From JAHJQQ01 sp041739295 (lineage in GTDB: Bacteria > Pseudomonadota > Gammaproteobacteria > Thiohalobacterales > Thiohalobacteraceae), in NCBI GenBank assembly GCA_041739295.1, contig JBGSOE010000294.1, forward strand, positions 1 to 6,945: a stretch of 6,945 bases of DNA. The letters are read 5' to 3'. The notes under the pieces were generated by a model that saw only the letters and a program-made list of their open reading frames with translations, was not told the origin of the DNA and did not search any database. The position numbers were made by a program, and so were the translations under genes. Positions 1 through 6,197 of the stretch are shown here, piece by piece (within the stretch, counting starts at the first letter, position 1; every line of letters starts with the position of its first letter).

Positions 1-1156
1 ATTCTGACGGCCGAGTTACCTTCTCCTTTAGAGATTCTAACAATATAAGGGTTTCTGCAAGTTCCGCCATTTCTTCGATGGGAAGCACCCCAACTACACG
101 CAAAAGGGGAGTATGATGGGCGCCTATGGTTTCGTCAAAAATCTCATCTGTGCATGTCTGAAGTGTGTCCCGAATAAGCTGATCTCGTTCTGGTATGTCG
201 CCTACACCTAGAGCCACTCCAATTTTGTCGGCCAAATCATTCATCGCCTTTTCCGTCGCAACAACCATATTCGTATATGTATCTTGACCTATCCCTAGCG
301 TAAAAGCATTTACCATAGAGGTTGTTGCGAAAGGTTCAACAACACCCGTTCTACGATCAACTTCAATAGCACTCTCTTTATTCTTTGTTGCGATAAACTT
401 ACCAAGCAATATCCCGTAGCAGTGATATTCCTTAAAACAGGGAAAATAATCATGATCGCCAAAACCAGCAATAACTACCCCTGTACGCTGGAGAAATTGA
501 CTATAATTGGTGAAAAGTAGCCGAACTGAAAGTTCGGCAAAAATCCTCGTATCAAGAATATCAGTTAGCGTTGAATCAATGATCGTAATCTGTGAAGCAA
601 GATCTTCCTTGATTTGCTTTAGATGAGACGCTAACGACGCCTCAACTTCATCTTGTGAAAATAAGGCTGGAAGTTCTTTTTCTTTCACTTCTTCTAATTT
701 ATTCGTAAAGTGCTCATTAATCGCCTGAGCCTTATCCTCGGGGGGCTCAACTTCTTTTACGCTGTCGAGACTGAGCGTATGAAAGATTAGATATGTAGCG
801 ACTTTTTTTACTTCCTGCAAAAATATCCGCTCTTGATGGTCCTTTGGGAAGAGGTGATCATGTCCTTTCAGAAAGGAAAACAATTCGTCAGCGTACCCAT
901 CCAAATCATTAAATGATTTATCCCTTAATTCCGCGCGAAAAGCTTTAACAACGATCTCCCATGGCACACTATGAATCGCACTCGAACCGTAGACCATAAC
1001 TCCAACTGGATGATGGTCGGAAAGTTGGAATATTTTATTCGCTCCCTTGAAATATCGTTGCTCTGCGCGCCCTTCGATCCACTGTGTAACCGTCGCGGCA
1101 CTATCCGCTGCAAGTACCACCGCTTGGGGATTCATTATCGCTATTTCACAGGTCAT
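1..1156 (-). CDS. Proteasome beta-like Ntn-hydrolase, C-terminus cut off by window edge
   Basis: I translated this frame by hand from ATG at 1156; it stays open for 385 codons to the window edge, so the C-terminus is missing. A ribosome binding site AGGAG (1171-1167) sits 10 nt before the start. The protein begins MTCEIAIMNPQAVVLAADSA. Removing Met would expose Thr as residue 1, and an Asp then falls at mature position 17, as in proteasome beta subunits (Thr1/Asp17/Lys33). Lys41 in NKIF (immature numbering) and Gly57 in VMVYGSS fit the Lys33 and Gly47 positions with a short insertion. The second half of the fold also seems present: GVVIAGFGD (226-234), a VDRRTG turn (266-271) and a GIGQDTY segment (288-294) resembling the GSG loop. 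Residues about 85-205 form a charged, probably helical insertion. No signal peptide or membrane segment is visible, so it is probably cytoplasmic. HslV, Anbu and BPH proteins are much shorter. The substrate and partner are unknown. The coding frame is near certain; the fold assignment is by eye. Confidence 0.78.
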   Translation of the reverse strand, partial: MTCEIAIMNPQAVVLAADSAATVTQWIEGRAEQRYFKGANKIFQLSDHHPVGVMVYGSSAIHSVPWEIVVKAFRAELRDKSFNDLDGYADELFSFLKGHDHLFPKDHQERIFLQEVKKVATYLIFHTLSLDSVKEVEPPEDKAQAINEHFTNKLEEVKEKELPALFSQDEVEASLASHLKQIKEDLASQITIIDSTLTDILDTRIFAELSVRLLFTNYSQFLQRTGVVIAGFGDHDYFPCFKEYHCYGILLGKFIATKNKESAIEVDRRTGVVEPFATTSMVNAFTLGIGQDTYTNMVVATEKAMNDLADKIGVALGVGDIPERDQLIRDTLQTCTDEIFDETIGAHHTPLLRVVGVLPIEEMAELAETLILLESLKEKVTRPSE

Positions 1157-1204
1157 TTCATTGACACTCCTTTGCCTGATTTTTGAAACCTGTCCGCGGG
1201 TAAG

Positions 1205-1234
1205 TAAGCGCAAAATACTATGCGGCTAAGCGCA
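1205..1234. repeat. Short direct repeats and hairpin between tRNA-Thr and the Ntn-hydrolase gene
   Basis: The octamer TAAGCGCA occurs at 1205-1212 and again at 1227-1234, start to start 22 bp, about two helical turns. A perfect 6-bp inverted repeat, TATGCG (1219-1224) and CGCATA (1231-1236) with a 6-nt loop, overlaps the second copy. On the minus strand the hairpin is followed by GTATTTT, so it could be a weak terminator for the tRNA. A protein-binding site, either an operator for the following gene or a recombinase site, is an alternative. The repeats are visible in the sequence; any function is inference. Confidence 0.35.
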
Positions 1235-1249
1235 TAAGCTACTGAAAAA

Positions 1250-1325
1250 TGGTGCTGGCGACAGGAATCGAACCCGTGACCCTCTGATTACAAATCAGAT
1301 GCTCTACCAACTGAGCTACGCCAGC
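1250..1325 (-). tRNA. tRNA-Thr (anticodon TGT)
   Basis: Read on the minus strand this is a 76-nt cloverleaf. It has a 7-bp acceptor stem GCTGGCG/CGCCAGC, the D-arm AGCTCAGTTGGTAGAGC, an anticodon stem TCTGA/TCAGA around loop TTTGTAA, and a T-loop TTCGAAT with stem ACGGG/CCTGT (one G-T pair). The anticodon TGT (1292-1290) reads ACA and other threonine codons. The 3' CCA is encoded (1252-1250). It lies 49 nt after the SPOR gene stop, which matches thrU next to birA and the pantothenate kinase gene in E. coli. The usual following tRNA-Tyr does not appear; the next gene is the Ntn-hydrolase, 93 nt downstream. Confidence 0.97.
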
Positions 1326-1344
1326 AATAAGGATTGGGTGACGG

Positions 1345-1373
1345 ATTTTAGGCAATCCACCGCGTTACCGCAA
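1345..1373 (-). promoter_or_regulatory. Candidate sigma-70 promoter for tRNA-Thr
   Basis: On the minus strand TTGCGG (1373-1368) and TAAAAT (1350-1345) are separated by exactly 17 nt. The -10 matches consensus at 5 of 6 positions and the -35 at only 3 of 6. The bases after the -10, CCGTCACC, form a GC-rich discriminator of the kind found at stable RNA promoters under stringent control. A transcript would start about 12 nt before the mature tRNA. Read-through from the birA operon is the alternative, because I see no convincing terminator after the SPOR gene. Confidence 0.35.
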
Positions 1374-1374
1374 A

Positions 1375-2217
1375 TTATTCGCACGCCAGGGACTGGCGTC
1401 GGACATCTGCCTGCTTCCCGAGTAACGCCTGCCAGCGATCTTCGCTGATGAGGTCCTGGCCATGCTCCTCCAGATCCAGCCAATAAACCTCGCGGGTGCG
1501 ATAGCGTGGTTCCAGATGCGCGTCGTAGCCCAGTTCGGTAATATCCCGCAGCCGCGATTCGGCGGTACGTTTATCGGAAAAAATACCTAGTGATATGAAA
1601 TTCTGTCGCCCGAGAAAATAGTCCTCTACGCCCTTCTCGGCGAGTTCATCGACAATACGTCGTGCATCAGCGTTGGGCATTGCGGGCAGGAATACCCAAT
1701 AGCCCGAGGGTTGTTGCATTTGTACCGTGCGCTGCACCGCCTCTACATCCAATAGTTTCAGCTCACCGACCAAGACATTCATATTCTCCTGCGTCATGAA
1801 CGGGCCAATGGTCTGGCAATGCCTGGCTGGCGGCAGGGGCGGTTCGGTCAATGTGGTCGGTTCAGGCGTATCAGGGGAGGCGTCCATCCGGGGAGCCTGG
1901 GTTTCAGTACTCTCAACAAATTCAGATGCAGACATATCTGCCTGGACATCCGTCGCGGGACGCTCAATCTCGACAGGCGCATCAGCCAAAGACTCTGTGA
2001 CTTCCGCCGGATCGGGCACTTCGTCGGGTTTTTGCTCAGTCTGACTGCTGACCTGTTCTGGTACGACACGCTCATTCAGCAACAGTAGCTTTTCAATCGT
2101 GGGAGAGAGTTGGTTGACCTGCGCCTCATATCGAGGCTGATAATCATCTTTATGCGTATACAGCCAACCCAACACGACAAGGTTCACGACACACAGCAGC
2201 AGAACAACTACTTTCAT
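1375..2217 (-). CDS. Membrane-anchored SPOR-domain protein
   Basis: This 280-residue protein starts with a hydrophobic segment (residues 2-20, VVVLLLCVVNLVVLGWLY) preceded by a single Lys, so it is probably an inner-membrane anchor with the rest in the periplasm. Residues about 55-130 are a low-complexity linker rich in Pro, Glu, Thr and Ala. The C-terminal part (about 132-250) looks like a SPOR-type peptidoglycan-binding region with two related halves: C134QTIGPF...YWVFLPAM, then FISLGIFSDKRTAESRLRDI with LGYDAHLEPRYRTREVYWLDL. SPOR domains generally bind denuded glycan strands at division sites; that role here is inference. The ATG overlaps the coaX stop as ATGA, so translation is probably coupled and the gene is the third in the birA-coaX operon. 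The precise SPOR boundaries are my estimate. This is a typical companion of coaX in gammaproteobacteria, as far as I recall. Confidence 0.85.
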   Translation of the reverse strand: MKVVVLLLCVVNLVVLGWLYTHKDDYQPRYEAQVNQLSPTIEKLLLLNERVVPEQVSSQTEQKPDEVPDPAEVTESLADAPVEIERPATDVQADMSASEFVESTETQAPRMDASPDTPEPTTLTEPPLPPARHCQTIGPFMTQENMNVLVGELKLLDVEAVQRTVQMQQPSGYWVFLPAMPNADARRIVDELAEKGVEDYFLGRQNFISLGIFSDKRTAESRLRDITELGYDAHLEPRYRTREVYWLDLEEHGQDLISEDRWQALLGKQADVRRQSLACE

Positions 2218-3035
2218 ATCTGCTTTTCTACCGACTTGCTGGCAGCCGCCTCGGTTACTGTGCCTGGCTGGATTTTATCCGCGTGCTTTATGCGCGCAAT
2301 ACGTGCCAGGCCAAGCAAGACTAAATCAGCTTCAAATTGGGTACTCTGACTCAATATTGACTGTAGCTGCGGCACGTCTCCACCCGTCAGGATGCAATGC
2401 AGTTGACTGCCAAACTCGCTCCGCAGGTCGGCGAGGATGCGATCGATGAGTGCCACAACAGCATATAAGGTGCCACCACTGACGGCGCTGCCGGTGTCGG
2501 TACCCAACAACGTCACCTGCTGTGGTGTTGCCTGTTCAATCTGCAATCGAATTATTTCCGAGCGTCCGGCCAACGCATCGCGCATCAGCTGAATGCCTGG
2601 CACGATCAGTCCACCGAGATGCCGATTATCCTGCGCAAGCACATCAATGGTCAGCGCCGTTCCGCAGTCGATCACGCACAATGGCCCGTCATGCAACTCG
2701 CGCGCAGCCAACAACGCCAACCACCGGTCTATGCCGAGTCGTTCGGGTTCGGCGTAGGCATTCAATACACCAAACTGCTCAGCTGTCGCGACCAGATAGT
2801 CTGGCGTGAGTTTCCAATGGCGTTTGACCCATGAATTCAGCGCACGCCTTAGCGGCTCGCCCGCAACGTTTGCAACCATGACGGCATCCGGGGCATCCAG
2901 ATCACCCCAGGTGGCACTGGCAAATTCTTTGATGGCGCTACCTGATTGAGCTATCGCGCCGCCGTGCTCGAATTGGCCATTGCGCAAAACGGCCCACTTG
3001 AGGCGGCTGTTACCTGCATCTAACAATAAAATCAT
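2214..3035 (-). CDS. coaX: Type III pantothenate kinase
   Basis: CoaX phosphorylates pantothenate with ATP to 4'-phosphopantothenate, the first step of coenzyme A synthesis, in the cytoplasm. The 273-residue length fits the family. The acetate/sugar kinase-type fold is marked by the N-terminal phosphate loop LLLDAGNSRLKW (Asp6, Gly8, Asn9, Ser10). Next are GIDRWLALLAA (101-111), which fits the pantothenate-binding GxDR motif, and DCGTALTIDVL with Asp123 and Thr126 in the usual catalytic region. GGLIVPGIQLM (141-151), the GTDTGSAVSGG loop (178-188) and a late LTGGD motif follow. Unlike E. coli CoaA, this class is not feedback-inhibited by CoA. The start overlaps the birA stop as ATGA, and the 3' end overlaps the SPOR gene the same way, so all three genes are probably co-translated. 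All expected motifs are present. Confidence 0.96.
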   Translation of the reverse strand: MILLLDAGNSRLKWAVLRNGQFEHGGAIAQSGSAIKEFASATWGDLDAPDAVMVANVAGEPLRRALNSWVKRHWKLTPDYLVATAEQFGVLNAYAEPERLGIDRWLALLAARELHDGPLCVIDCGTALTIDVLAQDNRHLGGLIVPGIQLMRDALAGRSEIIRLQIEQATPQQVTLLGTDTGSAVSGGTLYAVVALIDRILADLRSEFGSQLHCILTGGDVPQLQSILSQSTQFEADLVLLGLARIARIKHADKIQPGTVTEAAASKSVEKQI

Positions 3036-4009
3036 GGGACCATCCGCAAACTGACTTCACCCGAGGAAAATCGATGCACTTCATTTCCAACCTGGAGTAT
3101 CAATGCACCACTGTCATCGATCCCCTTCGCTTGGCCGGCAATCACAGTATCGTGCATCTGCAACTGCACCGCCCGACCCGCCATGCTATCGAGTTTGCGC
3201 CAGTCATCCAGAAATACCGACAAGCCTTGCTGTTCAAATTCACACAACGCAATCGACAGCTGTTCCAATACGGCAGCGGCCAAGGCATTCCTGGATGGCA
3301 TTTTAGTGCTGATACGATAGAGATCCGTCCAGGGTTGTCCGATGTTGTCGCTGGCCGTTTTTGGCATGCGCACGTTGATACCAACACCGATTACTGCGTA
3401 ACTAGGACCCGCAGATTCACCGGCAATCTCAACCAGTATCCCCGCGAGTTTTTGCCCTTGCCAGATCAGATCATTCGGCCACTTCAGTCCCACGTCCTGA
3501 GGAACGAATGCGCGTATCGCGCGCGCGAGCGCCACCCCGACGGCAAGACTGAGGCCGGCAAGCGCCGTTGGCCCGCCGTCAAATCGCCACAGCAATGACA
3601 AATACAAATTGCAGCCAAAGGGAGACACCCAGTGTCTACCCTGGCGGCCACGCCCGGCGGTTTGAAGTTCTGCCAGACAGGCTGTACCAGACGATGCACC
3701 ACGCACAGCACGCTGTTTGAGATAGGAGTTGGTCGAGTCTACTTCGGGAAGAATGTCGATATGCGGGATAAGATCGCGGGCGCGGTCTGACAGGTGGCTA
3801 TTTATAGTGTCATATGTGAGTAGGTCTAAGGGGTGTGCGAGCTGGTAGCCGCGCCCGCGTACCGCGTGAATGGTTAGACCCAGTCCCGTAAGTGCGCGTA
3901 GTTGTTTCCACACGGCGGCTCGCGTAACGCCCAAGCCTTCGCCCAGCACCTCGCCAGAGTGGAACTTCCCATCAGATAGAGCTTCTAGTAGAGCAAAACG
4001 TGCTTTCAT
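3032..4009 (-). CDS. birA: Bifunctional biotin-[acetyl-CoA-carboxylase] ligase / biotin operon repressor
   Basis: BirA makes biotinyl-5'-AMP and transfers biotin to the lysine of the carboxylase carrier protein AccB; two-domain forms also repress biotin genes. This 325-residue protein has an N-terminal winged helix-turn-helix (about 1-52; EVLGEGLGVTRAAVWKQLRAL is the helix pair and RGRGYQL the wing). The ligase domain shows DSTN (91-94), the biotin/AMP loop GRGRQG (119-124), KWPND (176-180) and KLAGILVE (187-194). A C-terminal SH3-like domain ends in SSGEVSLRMV. It is therefore the regulatory two-domain type, although no biotin genes lie in the window. The start is well bounded, because an in-frame TAA lies only four codons upstream (4021-4019). 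No clear ribosome binding site precedes it. It is the first gene of the birA-coaX-SPOR operon. Confidence 0.96.
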   Translation of the reverse strand: MKARFALLEALSDGKFHSGEVLGEGLGVTRAAVWKQLRALTGLGLTIHAVRGRGYQLAHPLDLLTYDTINSHLSDRARDLIPHIDILPEVDSTNSYLKQRAVRGASSGTACLAELQTAGRGRQGRHWVSPFGCNLYLSLLWRFDGGPTALAGLSLAVGVALARAIRAFVPQDVGLKWPNDLIWQGQKLAGILVEIAGESAGPSYAVIGVGINVRMPKTASDNIGQPWTDLYRISTKMPSRNALAAAVLEQLSIALCEFEQQGLSVFLDDWRKLDSMAGRAVQLQMHDTVIAGQAKGIDDSGALILQVGNEVHRFSSGEVSLRMVP

Positions 4010-4213
4010 AGCCAGAGTTTATCATAGCGTCAGCTGGCTTCCCCACACTCTGACCAGCCACTATCCCCACGAAAATAATCAGGCGTACAGCCAGCAGGCC
4101 TACGCAGGCAGGCGCCTCTATGACTATTGAACTATATTGTTCGTAAGCCGTTAGGGTCGTTATGCCCAACAGGGTATGGGCTGACAGCGGAGCATCCGAG
4201 GGAGGTAGCAATC
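4010..4213. promoter_or_regulatory. Divergent intergenic region between birA and the small plus-strand gene
   Basis: This 204-bp gap separates two divergent starts, so it should hold promoters for both. On the minus strand TATGAT (4026-4021) is a good -10 hexamer, but no matching -35 lies 17 nt away and it would leave birA only a few leader bases. On the plus strand I see only weak matches. Small inverted repeats occur (GCTGG 4033-4037 with CCAGC 4054-4058; ATGCCC 4160-4165 with GGGTAT 4170-4175, one G-T pair). I cannot identify a BirA operator. No RNA gene or extra coding frame is convincing here. Confidence 0.4.
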
Positions 4214-4579
4214 ATGGCAGCACCCCAAGCGGCGTCCTTGTTTCATGCCATACAGACCAGTATTGCATTCGATGCGGCAGAGCCATTATTCAAGCGGGCT
4301 CCGCGTGAAGATGAGAATGGCCGCCCGCTCGGTGATTTTATGATGATCATTCCGCGTTTGCGCAATCGCCCTCAGCGCCTTATACAAATCAAGGCAGAGA
4401 AGATCCATCTGGTGTTGCAGCAGTTTTCAGACTTGGTCGTGTTTGCCGACCTCAATTTAAAGCTCAATGTCCTGTGGGTTATCGTGCGCCAGAGCCCGCG
4501 CGCCTGCCTGGATATCCCTCAGGCAATCAGCGCAGTTATTCCTGAAGCACTTCTGGTTTCGCATCCACGCTTCATTTAG
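4214..4579 (+). CDS. Small protein of unknown function (121 aa)
   Basis: I do not recognise this family. The frame extends upstream to a TTG at 4127, but ATG 4214 is preferred because GGAGG (4201-4205) stands 8 nt before it. The 121 residues have no signal peptide or clear membrane span. An N-terminal helix (AASLFHAIQTSIAFDAAEPLF) is followed by an acidic/basic stretch, then alternating probable strands and helices: GDFMMIIPRL, RLIQIKAEKIHLVLQQF, VVFADLNLKLNVLWVIV and IPQAISAVIPEALLVS. The pattern suggests a small alpha/beta domain. It is the only plus-strand gene in the window. Its stop is 6 bp from the stop of the converging CBS-domain gene, with no terminator hairpin between. The consistent codon pattern, good ribosome binding site and clean packing between neighbours argue that it is real. 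No function is proposed. Confidence 0.75.
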   Translation: MAAPQAASLFHAIQTSIAFDAAEPLFKRAPREDENGRPLGDFMMIIPRLRNRPQRLIQIKAEKIHLVLQQFSDLVVFADLNLKLNVLWVIVRQSPRACLDIPQAISAVIPEALLVSHPRFI

Positions 4580-4585
4580 CCAGAC

Positions 4586-5188
4586 TTAATATCCACTGTT
4601 GATGGCAACCTCGACATCGGCAAACGTTGTGGCGACTTCAATAGGCTCGAATACGAGGCCCAGCTGACGACTCAGCCGGCTTGCGGAAAAGATACCTCTT
4701 ACCGATGTACCACCCGAGCGTTGATCACTATCGTAAACGAGCGCATGTTTTCGACCGACACGTCGCAATGTTTCAAGCACATTACCTACTGACGCCTTTA
4801 ATACCTCCTCCATCGATATGAATTCCAACTTATCTCTTGGAACCATAATTTCGCGCACGGGTATTTCGGAATGCCTGAGTCGCATTTCCTTAACGAACCG
4901 TAACGGTTTTTCGCCCTGTATATCTGTCGAGGTGATTAAGCCTACTAGTTCATTGTCATGGTTTACCACTAGCAGCAACCGAACACCGCCCTCCCGCATT
5001 CGCATGAGCGCCCATTCGATCGACACATTGGGCTCGATCGTGAGCGCTGCGACTTGGCGCAGGTCGGTCATTGTCATTATGGCGGGAGTGTCCAACGATA
5101 CCTTTGCAGGTAGCTCTTGAGCTGGCCTGAAGTAACCCATTGGACCTGTTAGATAATGCAAAGTTAAAGGCATGTAGCGCTTGTCCAT
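4586..5188 (-). CDS. Tandem CBS-domain protein
   Basis: This 200-residue protein consists almost entirely of a CBS pair. CBS1 is about residues 43-95, ending in RLLLVVNHDNELVGLITSTDI. CBS2 is about 110-178, starting at VREIMVPRDKLEFISMEEVL and ending HALVYDSDQ...VRGIFSASRL. The pair should fold as a Bateman module that binds an adenosyl ligand such as AMP, ATP or S-adenosylmethionine, although the ligand cannot be told from sequence. There is no attached enzyme, channel or DNA-binding domain, so it probably regulates a partner protein. The start is set by TAGGAGGT (5200-5193), 4-5 nt before ATG 5188; an ATG at 5192 is out of frame and too close to the ribosome binding site. The strong site predicts good expression. 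It follows the sirB1-like gene after a 93-bp gap and may have its own promoter. Confidence 0.9.
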   Translation of the reverse strand: MDKRYMPLTLHYLTGPMGYFRPAQELPAKVSLDTPAIMTMTDLRQVAALTIEPNVSIEWALMRMREGGVRLLLVVNHDNELVGLITSTDIQGEKPLRFVKEMRLRHSEIPVREIMVPRDKLEFISMEEVLKASVGNVLETLRRVGRKHALVYDSDQRSGGTSVRGIFSASRLSRQLGLVFEPIEVATTFADVEVAINSGY

Positions 5189-5221
5189 ACATACCTCCTA
5201 TCTATTCCTGATGTGTACACT

Positions 5222-5251
5222 AGGGTATAGACCAAGGTGGGTAAATATGCA
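5222..5251 (-). promoter_or_regulatory. Candidate promoter for the CBS-domain gene
   Basis: On the minus strand TTTGCA (about 5251-5246) and TATACC (about 5227-5222) are spaced by 18 nt, each matching the sigma-70 consensus at 4 of 6 positions. The transcript would start about 27 nt before ATG 5188 and carry the palindrome GTGTACAC (5213-5220) near its 5' end. The matches are modest, so this is tentative. The 93-bp gap to the upstream gene makes a separate promoter reasonable. Confidence 0.25.
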
Positions 5252-5281
5252 AAGCACGCCTATTAGAACACCGCAGCATAC

Positions 5282-6139
5282 CTAATGCAGATGACGCTTT
5301 TGGATGCTTAAATCCACCATGCGCGCTCTTATAAGTTCTGCATCTATGGCATTCGGACGCTGGCCGAGGTAGTCACTGAAATCTTGCACAGCGGACTTAA
5401 AATGTCCTGCCTGCTCTCGGAGTATCCCCCGATCGCGGCGTTCTTCAGCCAGTTCCTGATCAATGATTAATATTAAATCCTGGACCAGGATTGCATTGAT
5501 AATATCCTTAGCATCCCAGTAAATGGCTTTCAGATTGCGTAGCATCCGCACCAGAATTTCTCGAGTATTCGCCGGTGCGAGCAAGTGTTCAATCTGAGAC
5601 GCGTCCCACGTACCGTCTGGCTGTACATGAAAGAGCAATTTTTCAAGATCCGCCAACTCCAAAGACGCGCCTTCAGAGTAAGGATCCAAAACGACAACGC
5701 CACGACTTAAAGGCAATATGACTAAAAAGTGCCCCGGGAAAGAAACACCTTGTAGCGGCAAACCAATACGCCTTCCAAGTTCGATATAGATAACAGATAA
5801 AGTGATCGGGAGGCCCAAGCGACGTTCGATCACGGTATTTAGAAAACTGTTCTTCTCGTCAAAATAATTATCGCCGTCACCTGCAAATCCTAACTCATCG
5901 AATAGAAACTGATTCAGGCATTCAATTCGGTCTGCCGCATCATCGCCCATATCCACGACACGACTTTTCAAGTAAGCGGCCCAATCATCCAACTGACGCA
6001 GATAAGCGATCACATCAAGTTCTGCATTTAGCGTCTGCGCTACCAGCAAGGCGGCTTCTGCCAATCTATCCTGCGCACCTACAGACTCGTCCAGGAGTTC
6101 TTGCAAGCGCGTTATCGTATTTGAATCGATTATCATCAT
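5282..6139 (-). CDS. SirB1-family protein (transglutaminase-like fold plus TPR)
   Basis: The 285-residue sequence matches the SirB1 / Transglut_core2 pattern. The N-terminal helical part runs to about residue 95. Next is the conserved core NSFLNTVIERRLGLPITLSV (98-116), then YIELGRRIGLPLQGVSFPGHFLV with His137, and VVVLDPY with Asp152. Residues about 190-265 look like TPR-type helices (MLRNLKAIYWDAKD, then DRGILREQAGHFKSAVQDFSDYL). The position where transglutaminases carry the catalytic Cys reads Leu-Pro-Ile-Thr, so only the His and Asp of a triad remain; activity as a transglutaminase or protease is doubtful. The biological role of the family is poorly known. In enterobacteria sirB1 lies near prmC and kdsA; here it stands alone after an rRNA operon. 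Two Met codons (6139 and 6136) are possible starts, and neither has a clear ribosome binding site. Confidence 0.9.
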   Translation of the reverse strand: MMIIDSNTITRLQELLDESVGAQDRLAEAALLVAQTLNAELDVIAYLRQLDDWAAYLKSRVVDMGDDAADRIECLNQFLFDELGFAGDGDNYFDEKNSFLNTVIERRLGLPITLSVIYIELGRRIGLPLQGVSFPGHFLVILPLSRGVVVLDPYSEGASLELADLEKLLFHVQPDGTWDASQIEHLLAPANTREILVRMLRNLKAIYWDAKDIINAILVQDLILIIDQELAEERRDRGILREQAGHFKSAVQDFSDYLGQRPNAIDAELIRARMVDLSIQKRHLH

Positions 6140-6197
6140 GGGCGCACTTATTGATCGGCGTTGGTGCAGTTTAACCTATTCACAAACCCCTAAAAGA

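Noticed and set aside
1159..1171. ATG at 1161 as the start of the Ntn-hydrolase gene
   Set aside because: It is in another frame and meets TGA after one codon (ATG AAA TGA); ATG 1156 gives the Thr1 protein and has suitable spacing.
925..1229. Short open frames at 925-1113 (minus), 971-1186 and 1047-1229 (plus)
   Set aside because: All overlap the long Ntn-hydrolase frame in other frames and show no recognisable protein features or ribosome binding sites.
1326..1374. Inverted repeat GGATTG (1331-1336) / CAATCC (1353-1358) as a terminator after the SPOR gene
   Set aside because: The stem is only 6 bp with a 16-nt loop and no T-run; the same bases fit better as a tRNA promoter.
1727..2834. Plus-strand open frames opposite the SPOR and coaX genes
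   Set aside because: They are antisense shadows of GC-rich coding sequence, with compositions rich in Arg, Ser and Pro and no motif.
4127..4213. TTG start at 4127 adding 29 residues to the small plus-strand protein
   Set aside because: No ribosome binding site precedes it, whereas ATG 4214 has GGAGG at ideal distance.
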